The notes beneath the pieces are model-generated. The model was not told the DNA's origin and did not search any database. It saw only the letters and a program-made list of their open reading frames with translations. A DNA stretch of 64,000 nucleotides from Doryteuthis pealeii (taxonomy: Eukaryota > Mollusca > Cephalopoda > Myopsida > Loliginidae): contig CM042152.1 in assembly GCA_023376005.1 (NCBI GenBank), forward strand, positions 82,914,969-82,978,968, given 5' to 3'. Numbering within the stretch: the first letter of the stretch is position 1; the number at the start of each line of letters is the position of its first letter. Shown piece after piece: positions 30,541 through 40,181 of this stretch. The position numbers were made by a program, and so were the translations under genes.

Positions 30541-31168
30541 TCTTTGTCCTACCCACACCCAACTAGTGAGAACCCCTCACCTATCCTTTTACAAGAGGCC
30601 TTACCACCTGAACGCCTTTCACCTGTGAACTTTACCGACTCTAAAGGTGGAATGAATGTAACAGGAAGACAATTGTTAAACCACTAATGACATTTTTGCA
30701 AGGTTTCTTTTCTTCTTTCTTTTATGCATTTTTAGGGACTTCAGCTTACACCCTGTCACTACCCTTTTCATAATGTGTTAGCATGAGAGGGTGGGGACCT
30801 GATGGTAAAAGTACATTTTCTTAGGGCTTAGAAAAAAAAGAAAGAAAGAAAGAAAGAAAAGTACTTGAGAAAGCATGCAATAAAAAAAAAAACCCTAACA
30901 TGCATATTATGAATTACTCGGCAACATTCTTAACATTGAAAAGCAAATCCAATCTTAAGGATCCCCTGCCTCAAGCAACACCTAGTCATAGTCACATGAT
31001 ACTAATAGGGTTACCTGTCTTTGCCACAGTTAAAAATAGCAGAGATTATTATAGGCCTTTCTTGGTTAAATTATATATTCAATGTACTTCATACGAAAAA
31101 GTAATTAATCATGAAGGAGATGAAAAAATGACTAAGATATTGTTAGGAGGAGAAAGTGTATGTGTGTA
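30541..31168. other. No gene seen
   Basis: Includes a (GAAA)n stretch at 30838-30860. The plus-strand frame at 30900-31289 (129 codons) runs through a TA array and lacks recognisable domains; not called. Confidence 0.45.
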
Positions 31169-31169
31169 C

Positions 31170-31216
<47 letters not shown>
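31170..31216. repeat. (TA)n microsatellite
   Basis: About 23 TA units. Confidence 0.97.
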
Positions 31217-31219
<3 letters not shown>

Positions 31220-31519
31220 GTATATTAAAGAGCACTTCAGACTTCTTGAAATTCTAAAATGTTACTATTCTCCTGAAAATGGTTTATAATTAAAATAAAA
31301 GTGCTTAAACCCTTAAACAGCCACAAATATCTCCCCCTGCCGAAATTGAACTGTTGTAAATTTTAACTTTAGTGTGTACACAATCTGAAAGATGTAATTG
31401 AGTGGGGGTTGTTTATCAAGGAGCATTTGTGATTGTATATGGGTTAACAAAGCAACCTTGTAAGCTACCTAAAAAGTGACAATCTTTAGAGAGGGTATTT
31501 GCCTCTCATCCCACAAGGT

Positions 31520-31690
31520 CTCATTTTTATGTGGGCGCATAAAAATTGTGTCGATCCCTGGGCAATAAACCCAGCCCTGCCCCTTTAAATAAAGCGGGCA
31601 GGTATTGCCTGGGGGGATAGTCCCCCTGGGATCGATGCTATTAATTTACATGACGATCCAGTGGCCGAAGCTCACTGGACCCCTGTAAAA
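31520..31690. repeat. Hairpin-rich GC-richer segment
   Basis: Several short inverted repeats: GGGGGGATAGTCCCCC, CAGTGGCCGAAGCTCACTG and AATAAACCCAGCCC near AAATAAAGCGGGC. It stands out in base composition and precedes three tandem X tails. Family unknown. Confidence 0.5.
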
Positions 31691-31704
31691 ATGTAAATAT
31701 TAAT

Positions 31705-31930
31705 TGTACAATAAACGTGATTCCCTAACCTCTAGGCATAAAATAACCCTAGACAGGTTGACATGCAGTCAAAATCAACATGCAATGAATGTGATTCTCT
31801 AACCTCTAGACATAAAATAACCCAGACAGGTTGACATGCCATTAAAATCAATCAACATACAATGAATGTGATTCCCTAACCTCTAGGCATAAGATAATCC
31901 TAAACAGTTTGATATGACGTTAAAACCAAA
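31705..31930 (-). mobile_element. Family X tail module, three tandem copies
   Basis: TGATTCCCTAACCTCTAGGC-type blocks followed by AAATAACCCTAGACAGGTTG occur at 31718, 31791 and 31868, about 75 bp apart. The third is more diverged. Confidence 0.88.
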
Positions 31931-32124
31931 AAACAACTACAATAAGGCCATTTGTCTGAATATATCAGTGATTAATAAAAAAAATCAAGTTAGGGGTGAG
32001 GAACCTGTCTGTAATCCATCAAATTTGGCCCTCAACATCCTTGTAGAAAGATCAATTAAAATTGTGCACCCCACCCACTTTATAACCCGATATACTAATG
32101 ATTTCTATTTAATTGGAGTTGCGT

Positions 32125-32398
32125 GGTGTAATGGTTAGAGTCATAGGAAATGGACTTGTCGACCCAAGTTCAAATCCTGGACAAGGCGGTTTGCATTTCA
32201 CATAGCGCTAATACACTTGGGAAACGTATGCATCCAACTCTTCCTCTAGATATGAGTAAAGAGTAGGGCAGACTAGGCTCTTTAACCTTGGCTAGGTAAT
32301 TGAGGAGAAGGAAAACTCTGAATTCAAACCCATTAGACTCTGCTTAAGAAATTGACCTTGTGTCACATCCTGCTCATGTGGAGGGGTTAGCAAATATA
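32125..32398 (+). mobile_element. SINE-B, full length
   Basis: GTTGCGTGGTGTAATGGTTA head, CAAGTTCAAATCCTGGACAA, tail GACCTTGTGTCACATCCTGC, GGAGGGGTTAGCAAATATAT. Confidence 0.93.
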
Positions 32399-32399
32399 T

Positions 32400-32770
32400 A
32401 TATACCAATGATTTCTATAAAAAATAAAAATAAAAATAAAAAAGCTATTTAAAAAAAAAAATCATTAAAAAGGTTAGTAATTTTTTAAATTTCTTTTAAG
32501 TAAAAAAAAAAAAATTAATTTAAAAAGAAATGCCATAATTAGACTGCTTCAGTTCCAGTGATCTTTTGAAAAAGAGATTTTATCTCAAAAATTCAAGAAT
32601 AAAATTCAGGTTAACACACAACACCATTGTTACCGTATTATTATTATTTTCTTTACATCTGCATTGTGATAGCCTTCTAAATCAACCTCCTAACTAATAT
32701 ATACACAATGCTTCAAGCAAATTATTAAACTCTTTTCGTTTTAAGTAGTTTAGATGAATTCAATTTGGAC
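32400..32770. other. No gene seen
   Basis: AT-rich with A-runs. Confidence 0.45.
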
Positions 32771-32775
32771 AAAGT

Positions 32776-33197
32776 TGTAGCGTTAGTTTTGTATTTGCCT
32801 GGGAGAGTTGTCTGCCCGGTTTAGTTTGCTGGTGCCCGCTAGGGGAATTAGTATTTAAGCGGCTGGTTCAAAAGGCTTCTCTCTCTTTTCCTGTTCCAGT
32901 AACCACGAGACACATGGGCTAGTCACGGTCTATCCCTTCTCGTTGGGGCTTTTGGCCCCCTTACATTACTGTAAGTTCTTCACACAGCATGGACTATCCC
33001 TAGTCTCATGTCTGTACTTTTATATGTTATCTTGTACCATTCATGAATGTGTATTTATCGTTCTATATGTAACATTGTTTTACCCCTGTATTTCGTATCT
33101 CGTCATATCCATGTGCTGTACCATATTAAATGTTTTTGTCTGTCAACCCTCGTCGGAGTCTTATATCCAATATATATAACCCTGAACCATTCTTACA
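32776..33197 (+). mobile_element. Solo LTR with 4-bp target-site duplication
   Basis: Starts TGTAGCGTTAG and ends CATTCTTACA, with AAGT at 32772-32775 and 33198-33201. Contains a TATA-like TATTTAAGCGG at about 32852 and an ATTAAA polyadenylation-like signal at about 33126. Size 422 bp and the 4-bp duplication fit a Ty3/gypsy-type LTR, but no internal region is present to confirm it. The frame at 32943-33179 is within it. Confidence 0.82.
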
Positions 33198-33201
33198 AAG
33201 T

Positions 33202-33640
33202 TATTAACTAAAAGTTTAGATTTTTTTATTTGTAAACATGCAACAAAAAATGTATTGTTTGTGTAAGCCTACTTTGTAGGCAATAAGTGTGGAGGCCTTT
33301 AAACCTGAAAAAAGGTTCCTCCCACCCCAGGATCCAAGGGATGTTGAAATGGTGAGTCAGAGATATATAATTGAATTAGTATCTACTTGACTTTTGTTGG
33401 GCCAGCAAAATCCTTAATTTAATAAGGATTTTCAATTTGGGATATTGAAAAATTTGATACATTGAGGAAAATGTCAATTGGAGACAATGTCAAAAGAAAT
33501 GAACACAAATAGATTTTTTTTAAATTAAATGACAAAAAAAAAAAAAAAAAAAAAAAAAAGTGAAATTTAATGAAGGTTGACAGTACTTCATCTAAAAATA
33601 AAAAAATAAATAAAAAGATGCTATTAAAAAGACTTATAAG
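33202..33640. other. No gene seen
   Basis: AT-rich with an A-run at 33535-33559; the 105-codon minus-strand frame is Phe-rich because of that run. Confidence 0.45.
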
Positions 33641-33644
33641 TATA

Positions 33645-33931
33645 CAGTGATGTTGATAGCTTTTTAATTTTGTGTGTCCTGGGATGCACGGATTCGATTT
33701 GAATGAGTCCCCGGAAAATTTATGGGTCCCAACCAAAGCCTTCTAACTCTTACCTTGTAACATATCCTGTGTAATTCATTTCTAAGAAACTATTGAAATG
33801 TATTTACAGTTAGTTTGAAATGGTCAGGGAAGAAAAAAGAAAAACACTGGGACGCATGGATAAGATTTTACTGCATCCTTTTAGATTTTTGTGCGTCAGG
33901 GACACAGGATGTGTACCTATAAGCATCTCTG
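33645..33931 (+). mobile_element. MITE family Y, copy Y2
   Basis: CAGTGATGTTGATAGC start and TATAAGCATCTCTG end, with the internal landmarks of Y1. Target duplication not clear. Confidence 0.85.
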
Positions 33932-34153
33932 ATAGTGTATTTAAAAAACAAAAACAATAGATGGTGTTGAGAGATTGAAAGGAGTGTGTTATAGGTTTGA
34001 ACAGGAGCTCCTACAACCGAATGTATATTAACTGATCCTCGATTTCATAGAAGTGATGAGGAGAGTGAATTTCAATTAAAAACTTTCAGAAACGCCCCCC
34101 CCCAAAAAAAACGAATATGTATATATCTATTTATGGTGTATTACACAATTAAA

Positions 34154-34297
34154 AGGCATTTTTTACCAGTGGTTTCAAAGCAGCACATTAGCTGCCTATC
34201 ATCAAGACAAAGCACCCTGGAAGAGGGTTTACCATGGTGCTTTGTCTTGAGGATAAGAGGTTAATATGCTGCTTTGTAACCAATGATAACAAACACC
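34154..34297. mobile_element. Palindrome carrying two opposed hammerhead-like cores
   Basis: Arms AAAAGGCATTTTTTACCAGT... and its inverted match. Minus-strand motif 34217-34154: stem I GGTGCTTTGT, C, TTGATGA, stem II GGCAGC/GCTGC, GAA, ACC-ACT-GGT, A. Plus-strand motif 34236-34297: GGTGCTTTGT, C, TTGAGGA, a weaker stem II, GTA in place of GAA, ACC-AAT-GAT, A, ACAAACACC, which pairs 9 bp with the stem I strand around one bulge. Both read CUUGANGA instead of CUGANGA. Confidence 0.65.
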
Positions 34298-34447
34298 TTT
34301 TAAAGGCATAATTCACCATAACAAATAAATATAGCCCTTACACATGTAATCGAGCACTTTATTTTCATTCCTCCCATATAATATATATGTTATCATTGTG
34401 GAGTCCATGTATGCTTCTTTGTTAGCATACCTGATGAGTAATTATCA

Positions 34448-34448
<1 letters not shown>

Positions 34449-34526
<78 letters not shown>
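34449..34526. repeat. (TA)n then (TG)n
   Basis: About 22 TA units, then a TG run. Confidence 0.97.
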
Positions 34527-34528
<2 letters not shown>

Positions 34529-34676
34529 TTTATATATATGTCTATAATATATATTTTGGGGGATTTAGTGTAAAGCATGGGTAAAGCGCGAAATAAATGA
34601 GAAACTGTGTTGGACGTCATATCTTGAAATATTGGATGAAATAAAATGGAACTTAGCACATAACATCCAACACAAT

Positions 34677-34737
34677 GCATCTGAAGATGGGAACCAAAAG
34701 ATAATTTCTCTAGGTTCCCTGAAATAGTCTATAATGC
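34677..34737 (+). ncRNA. Hammerhead ribozyme motif (type I)
   Basis: Stem I GCAT (34677-34680), core CTGAAGA (34681-34687), stem II GGGAACC/GGTTCCC (34689-34695, 34713-34719) with a 17-nt loop, GAA (34721-34723), stem III ATA-GTC-TAT, cleavage-site A at 34733, stem I ATGC (34734-34737). All arms pair. A single U·U lies at the base of stem II. Expected cleavage is after 34733. Confidence 0.85.
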
Positions 34738-34771
34738 TTCCAACCTAAATATTCTTTGTTATTTTTTTCCT

Positions 34772-34780
34772 TTATATATA

Positions 34781-34818
<38 letters not shown>
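34772..34818. repeat. (TA)n microsatellite
   Basis: TA array with one TATTAT break. Confidence 0.95.
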
Positions 34819-34824
<6 letters not shown>

Positions 34825-34918
34825 AATCTTTTTAGTAAAAACAAACAAATGATGTTATAATACGCTGTTTTTTTCTAAAAATATTTATTTCATACTGTCG
34901 GATTCACTTCCATTCACT

Positions 34919-34923
<5 letters not shown>
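34819..34923. mobile_element. Small TA-flanked palindrome with shared terminus
   Basis: GAAATAAATCTTTTTAG and CTAAAAATATTTATTTC form arms. The right side ACTGTCGGATTCACTTCCAT is the inverted shared terminus seen at 6603-6650 and 11665-11697, again abutting TA repeats. Confidence 0.7.
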
Positions 34924-34966
<43 letters not shown>

Positions 34967-34987
34967 TATATAATATAATATAATAAG
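34924..34987. repeat. (TA)n microsatellite
   Basis: TA array that degenerates into TAATA units. Confidence 0.95.
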
Positions 34988-35036
34988 ATAAATATATAGG
35001 TTTTACATATCTATTTATTGGGTGACAAAGGAACTT

Positions 35037-35079
35037 TTCACAACCATATTGGTTTCATGCGATGCATTCATCAGGTGAA
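35037..35079 (-). ncRNA. Hammerhead ribozyme motif (type I, compact)
   Basis: On the minus strand the 43 nt are: stem I TTCAC, CTGATGA, stem II ATGC-ATC-GCAT, GAA, stem III ACC-AATAT-GGT, U, then GTGAA closing stem I. Every conserved core residue and every stem pair of a minimal hammerhead is present. The cleavage triplet is GUU, allowed by the NUH rule. Expected cleavage is between 35042 and 35041. Confidence 0.88.
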
Positions 35080-35147
35080 GCACTCTACCAATTAATACTG
35101 CCTTTGGTACACCATTCCAGCAAAAGCTGAAATAGTGACCATCTCAC

Positions 35148-35154
<7 letters not shown>

Positions 35155-35201
<47 letters not shown>
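35155..35201. repeat. (TA)n microsatellite
   Basis: About 23 units. Another TA array lies at 35370-35401. Confidence 0.97.
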
Positions 35202-35206
<5 letters not shown>

Positions 35207-35367
35207 GTTTAGCCTTACATTTGAACATATATGCCCACCTAAAATTCATGAATTATTAACCAATTAATTTTCAAAATTAGGTATGACTTCAATTAAGCAC
35301 ATATCCTCCAAAAATTGTAGGCTTAAAGCCATATAAAAAAATAAAACATATTTGTTTGTTTACTTAA

Positions 35368-35403
<36 letters not shown>

Positions 35404-35825
35404 CCTTTTTTCTTCCCTTTTTTTCACAGACAGATAAAATGAATTTGGGGTGAGCAGGTTAATTTTTCCTAATTTAGCAAATCTAACCTCAAAGACCTGA
35501 TAGAATTATCAATTGGCTGGAAGAAATTGTTGGGTTGACTTCCTTGTTGCTGTAAGGGCCAAGTTAAAAACCAAAGGTTCTAAATGAACATAGGAAGAGG
35601 AAGGGAAATCCTAGGGGTCTACTTTAAGAGTGATTAGAAAAGCAGGATCATACTGGGGGGGGGGCAGAGGCAGAAAAAGAGTCAAGAATGTACCAACAAA
35701 ACACTCGCCCCCCCCCCTCGTTCCCTAGAGACCAAGAAAGCAGCAAGAAAAGAAATTAACAAGTTTCTTATCTACCAACTTTATATACACAATAAGGAAA
35801 AATCATAGACATTATTATAGAGATT
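35202..35825. other. No gene seen
   Basis: Unassigned, with a G-run near 35656 and a C-run near 35708. Confidence 0.45.
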
Positions 35826-35827
35826 TC

Positions 35828-35890
35828 TTTCATCAAATAGAGTTTGATTCTCAGTACGTGCCCCATACATGTAGTCTTGTTTGGTGCTAA
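35828..35890 (+). mobile_element. SINE-C-like fragment
   Basis: GAGTTTGATTCTCAGTACGT, GCCCCATACATGTAGTCTTG and GGTGCTAAG resemble the SINE-C 3' half. Confidence 0.55.
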
Positions 35891-36275
35891 GAACAATAAA
35901 GCAGATGGATTTGTAATTAGTTATATACAAAGAATTGCTTCAAATGTATTTAATAAGAATGGTGGATTTACAAGAGCTTACCCCCTACTTTAGATGGATT
36001 AGAACTTGTAAACAGTTTTATTAATTACTAGAAATGTCAGAATTTACAGTGTATATATATATAAGGATTAAAAAATAAAAAATACTTTTTTTTTTGAAGC
36101 ATGAATAACTGAGTATCTATGTTCAAACTAGACTAATGTTTAAAAATATATAAATGACTTACCAGCTGTGTTAGAATTGGTTTTGTAAGTGATATTGAAC
36201 TCTTGAGATTTATAGTAATTGTTATATAGCCGGTTAAGGTAGATGTAAAAAAAAAAAATAAAAAAAATTGTAGTT
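35891..36275. other. No gene seen
   Basis: AT-rich, unassigned. Confidence 0.45.
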
Positions 36276-36480
36276 AATGGATTTTTATTGGAAGGTGGTT
36301 TATGTTGTTGCATACCTCTTTACCGGCCCTATATATCTATATGTTATATACCCTCTTACTGCTTATTCTTACTCTGTCGCCGGATCTGGTATATCTTCTA
36401 ATGTCTCGTCTGGTCTTCTATTGAGGATTCCGGGTCTGGTCTCTGTTGGGGATCACTTGTTATCAGAAGCCCTGTGTCAT

Positions 36481-36796
36481 TGTTAGTTTTTAGTAATTAA
36501 CACAAGACTTCGATTTACGATGATGTTACTTTATTCGTAGACCTCCAGACCAGACAACTGCGCAGTGAGACTCACATCTTGCTAGCTTCGCTTCTAAGTT
36601 CTAACTCTAACTAACTGAGTTGCTTACACCTTAAACTGGAAGGGCCTTCTATTGCCTTCCGATTCTCACGATCATCCCCAGAACACAAGGTGAGATCGAG
36701 GTCAAACGCTGTCACTCACTCTCAAGGCCATCAGCTGCACTAATATGATTTCTACACTATTGTCATAATCATTAGGTATCTAATGATTATGTAACA
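36481..36796 (-). mobile_element. Possible LTR with adjoining internal sequence
   Basis: On the minus strand the segment begins TGTTACATAATC and ends AAAACTAACA, with AATAAAG at about 36532. The adjoining 36280-36480 is less AT-rich and includes (plus strand) TTATCAGAAGCCCTG, reminiscent of a tRNA-primer site. No target duplication was found and the orientation of these signals conflicts, so this is tentative. Confidence 0.4.
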
Positions 36797-36799
36797 ATG

Positions 36800-37340
36800 T
36801 GTTAAAAAATATTTTTTTTAATTATTTACTAAGGAGGATTACTAAGGGATTTAATATTTTAACTAAAAGTAAATTGGATAATTCTTAAATTGTGGTAAAA
36901 AACATAGGTAAATTGAATTTTTGATTTTTTGTATGTGGGGTATTGAGGGGGGGTCATGTATTGGTGTGTAATTTGTTTTTTGGGGGAAGAGGTGGGGCAG
37001 GTTGATATATAAGTTAGGATAGCAAAGACATGAAGTCAACGGCGCTTAGTAACTGACAGATATACATGCTCTATCAATGATATTGAGCACTCTTTACTTA
37101 TAAATATAGCAAACTATATTATCAATATTAATATTAAAATTAACCAGGCTTTTCCAAGACAAAAGGGATTGTAGATTTGAATCTCAACTACAACATATCC
37201 TTTATTATTGTCTCTAATATACTGTTCAACAAATTTTAATAAATTAATTCGGTATCTGCACATTAGTACACAAACATTCAGTGCAGTGAGGGTTAAAACA
37301 CTGGTTCCTAATAGATTACGCAAGTTAAAACTCTTAAAGT
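36800..37340. other. No gene seen
   Basis: AT-rich with G-runs at 36945-36990. No frame supported. Confidence 0.45.
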
Positions 37341-37344
37341 CCTA

Positions 37345-37511
37345 TACCAACTCATTCCACCCGGCCGGCAGTCACATTACTTTTCCTAATCCACCCCAAA
37401 TGAAAGCCTTTGTCATATATAATATTAAACATATTTAGAAGTTTTTGATTTAAGGGAAATAACAGGTAACTTTAAATGAAAAGGCCATTTTTTTTTTTTG
37501 ATAAATCCTTA
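37345..37511. repeat. Family V repeat, copy 2
   Basis: ATTCCACCCGGCCGGCAGTC to GATAAATCCTT, inverted relative to 25255-25440. Confidence 0.8.
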
Positions 37512-37517
37512 GAGGAA

Positions 37518-37632
37518 TTGGGCTCTGGACTTAGAAAATCCTCAACAGGATGTTAAGAGCTAAGCAACAACGAGCCTGTTCAGTACTTTAATGGGTGACC
37601 ACATAAGAATAGCAGGTACTATGAGTGACAGA
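37518..37632 (+). mobile_element. 5S-rRNA-related SINE head
   Basis: GCTAAGCAACAACGAGCCTG, TTCAGTACTTTAATGGGTGA, CC and AATAGCAGGTACTATGAG follow the order of the 3' half of animal 5S rRNA (AAGC, GCCTG, AGTACTT, ATGGGTGACC, GGTACT), which includes the internal promoter region. Diverged, so not a functional 5S gene. Confidence 0.65.
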
Positions 37633-37663
37633 CTATGAAAATGTTCATAAATTCATTGTAACA

Positions 37664-37912
37664 AAATAGAAATGATTATTTGGATTATTCAGACTATTGT
37701 CCTCATCTTTATTGTTATTGTTTGTTGTTCGTAGAGGGGATTACCAAGTTTGAGAAGGCTCCCGAGTTCGACAAGAAATACCTGAAAAAGCCGTAGGGCA
37801 CATCAGCCAAAACATTGTGCAGATAACAATAAAGATATGGACAATAGTCCGAATAATTCAAATAATACAAATTATGAAGCCTCATCTCAAAAATTCAGAG
37901 AAATAGAAATAA
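37664..37912. mobile_element. Palindromic element P4 (decayed)
   Basis: ATTCAGACTATTGTCCTCAT at the left, GGACAATAGTCCGAATAATT at the right. The hammerhead-like region has degraded to CTGAAAAAGCCG and CAGCCAAAACATTG. The right end is TCATCTCAAAAATTCAGAGA. Confidence 0.8.
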
Positions 37913-37914
37913 AA

Positions 37915-38212
37915 ATGTTGGAAATTATCTGCAAATTTCTCTATGAACATTTTATAATCATTCAATGTTTTACTGTTTGCAATTCTGAAACATTTCCACA
38001 TCTGCTTGAAATTCTTTCTGTGTAGTAAAGAGTTTAGATGAAAACTGATGTTTTCAGTTTATTATAAGGGGAAAATGTTAATGAAAAATTAAGATTGCCT
38101 GCAGTGATAAAATATTCTGAACAGTCTAGGAGAGTAAAAAAGAAAAAAGAAAATTACCCTTCTTTACTCTTCTTTCACAACTTGCTCAACCCTTGAGGGG
38201 GTGTGCATATAT
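37915..38212. other. No gene seen
   Basis: AT-rich, unassigned. Confidence 0.4.
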
Positions 38213-38251
38213 ATGTGTATATATATATATATATAAATTTAAAAAATCAGT

Positions 38252-38290
<39 letters not shown>

Positions 38291-38306
38291 TTCTACTGAT
38301 ATTTTT
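38213..38306. repeat. (TA)n arrays inside a small hairpin
   Basis: AAAATCAGTAGA before and TCTACTGATATTTT after the second TA run are complementary. Confidence 0.8.
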
Positions 38307-38309
38307 TTT

Positions 38310-39063
38310 TAAGAAAGAAAAAATTATGTACCAGTGTTTCCAACCTTGTGTAAATACAAGATCTAATTAGAAAATTAGAAACGAACATGATTTTTCTTCT
38401 TTTTTTTCTCTCTTTTCTTTTCATTTTTATCCTTTTGATATTAAATGCTTAACAAACTGTTTCTACTTAGTATTATTATTATTAAGTACTAAAGAATAAA
38501 TTTTTTTTTTTAAATTTACTTTAAGAATCATTTTTCATTTAAATTTTTTTTCAAATTTTTAGATTTAAAAAGATTTGGTTTTTTTTTTATTAATTTTGAA
38601 AATATTTTGAAGTTTTTTCTTAACATTTCTTTTGCACCAAAAATCATAAAATTCTAATTGGACTATGTTGAGTAAAAAGATGATAACTTTAAATTCTACT
38701 AATTACCAGAAATTAAAAACTCCAAATGTGTGGATGGGTGGGGGTGTGGATTTAAACAGAAATAGATTAACAAGTTTTATTTCAAAATTCATTTCAAGTT
38801 ACTTTTATGAGTTGTTTTCTTTTAAATCTTTAATCTTTTAATCCTGTGAAAAAAATTTAAAAAATTAAAAAAAAGTATTTATAAAATGAATTAAAAATGA
38901 GTTTTATCTTTCATTATTTAACAATTTCAGAAAGATCTTTTTTTTTCTTCAGAAAAGAAAAGAAAAAAAAAGCTGAAATTAAACTAATCTTTTGAGAATT
39001 TTTTTTCACTTAAAGATCTCACAAATTTTGGATAAGACTGAATTAGGCATCTTAGAGGAAAAG

Positions 39064-39065
<2 letters not shown>
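38310..39065. other. No gene seen
   Basis: Very AT-rich with T- and A-runs. Confidence 0.5.

Positions 39066-39069
<4 letters not shown>

Positions 39070-39120
<51 letters not shown>
39070..39120. repeat. (TA)n microsatellite
   Basis: About 25 TA units. Confidence 0.97.
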
Positions 39121-39123
<3 letters not shown>

Positions 39124-39134
39124 GCAAATGATTC

Positions 39135-39176
39135 ATTTTAACAGCCTGGGGTTATTTTATGCCTAGAGGTTAGGTA
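39135..39176 (+). mobile_element. Family X tail fragment
   Basis: GGGGTTATTTTATGCCTAGA and GGTTAGGTATT. Confidence 0.65.
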
Positions 39177-39272
39177 TTAATCAACTGTTGAAGTCCTTAA
39201 TCGTAGACTGTTTAAGGCTATGAGCCAGTCCATCTGGTAGAGTGCTGAAGGGGTGCTAGCTACTCTACAACA
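39177..39272 (-). mobile_element. LTR family Z fragment
   Basis: AACTGTTGAAGTCCTTAATC, GTAGACTGTTTAAGGCTATG, AGCCAGTCCATCTGGTAGAG and the end CTAGCTACTCTACAACA. Confidence 0.75.
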
Positions 39273-39451
39273 AACTCGCACTCTCCCAACATCCTGGCTC
39301 TCCACCTGTGTGTCCACACTGATTGCACATCATCCAATATCCACAAAAGCTCAACACCACGCATGCTCCTTGGACATTTTGCAAATGGCAGCTTGTTATA
39401 CCATACATTGTGGACGCTTTGAATCAGGTGAGTGTGAATATCTATCATCAT

Positions 39452-39694
39452 AAGTAAAGTCGCCAGGGTGGCCTATAGTTAGTATCAGCCAGACAGGGAG
39501 GGAGTATATCCCCTTTTCACTAGTGTTAGACCAAGGAGATTGTTTTTTAGCGTCTGAGGTGGAGTGCCATACCTACCAGCTCCCCACTTTATCACACAGA
39601 TCCTTGTGCTACTCATACACTGAGTTGGCAAGGACTGGTATCGAACCAGGAACCTTGTGATTCCCAGCTGAACACTCTACGAACTGATATAACT
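39452..39694 (-). mobile_element. SINE-A
   Basis: GCCAGGGTGGCCTATAGTTA at its 3' end, GGTATCGAACCAGGAACC and CTGAACACTCTACGAACTGA at the head. Confidence 0.9.
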
Positions 39695-39696
39695 GA

Positions 39697-39998
39697 CCCT
39701 TCCGTCCAGCTAATGGTAAATAGTAGGGCAGACTGGGCTCTTTAACCTTGGTTAGGCAACCAGTCTAGGAGAGAGAAAAAAAAAACTAAATTCAAACCTG
39801 TTAAACTCCACTAAAGAAATTGACCTTGTGTCACATCCTGCTCGTGTGGAGGGGTTGTATAAATATGTATGAAATGAGACTGACCTTGTGTCACATCCTG
39901 CTCGTGTGGAGGGGTTGTATAAATATGTATGAAATGAGACTGACCTTGTGTCACATCCTGCTCGTGTGGAGGGGTTGTATAGATATGTATGAAATGAT
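39697..39998 (+). mobile_element. SINE-B (5'-truncated) with 60-bp tail repeated three times
   Basis: Body from TCCAGCTAATGGTAAATAGT. The tail TGACCTTGTGTCACATCCTG, CTCGTGTGGAGGGGTTGTAT, AAATATGTATGAAATGAGAC starts at 39821, 39881 and 39941. Copies differ at single positions. The third abuts an LTR. Confidence 0.92.
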
Positions 39999-40159
39999 AC
40001 AAAGACAATGCAACATAACAACTTAACTTTAATCAACTGAATACAGCCCAGCAAAGACGCAACTACAATCGCCGCTATCTGTTGAATTTATATAGTCCCG
40101 ATCAAGGGAAGATAACCCAACCACTCCAAAGGGAGGTAATCACGTCCTTTATTATCACA
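39995..40159 (-). mobile_element. Ty3/gypsy 3' LTR
   Basis: On the minus strand it runs from TGTGATAATAAAGGACG to TTTGTATCA (TG...CA), about 165 bp, with a TATA-like ACTATATAAATTC at about 40091-40103. It follows the polypurine tract and pol fragment directly, as a 3' LTR should. The distal edge is inferred from the SINE tail that it interrupts. Confidence 0.75.
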
Positions 40160-40171
40160 TTCTCCCCTCCT
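40160..40171 (-). promoter_or_regulatory. Polypurine tract
   Basis: AGGAGGGGAGAA on the minus strand immediately before the LTR TG: the plus-strand primer site of LTR retrotransposons. Confidence 0.8.
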
Positions 40172-40181
40172 GTTTTATATC

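Noticed and set aside
30900..31289. 129-codon plus-strand frame
   Set aside because: Extended by a TA array (Ile-Tyr repeat); no domain and no splice context.
36277..36486. 69-codon plus-strand frame with a hydrophobic start
   Set aside because: It coincides with probable LTR-associated sequence and has no recognisable domain.
37518..37632. Functional 5S rRNA gene
   Set aside because: Too diverged, lacks the 5' half and a T-run terminator in the expected place; better explained as a 5S-derived SINE.
39820..40026. Three-repeat protein frame (CHILLVWRGC type)
   Set aside because: It is the threefold SINE-B tail read in frame.
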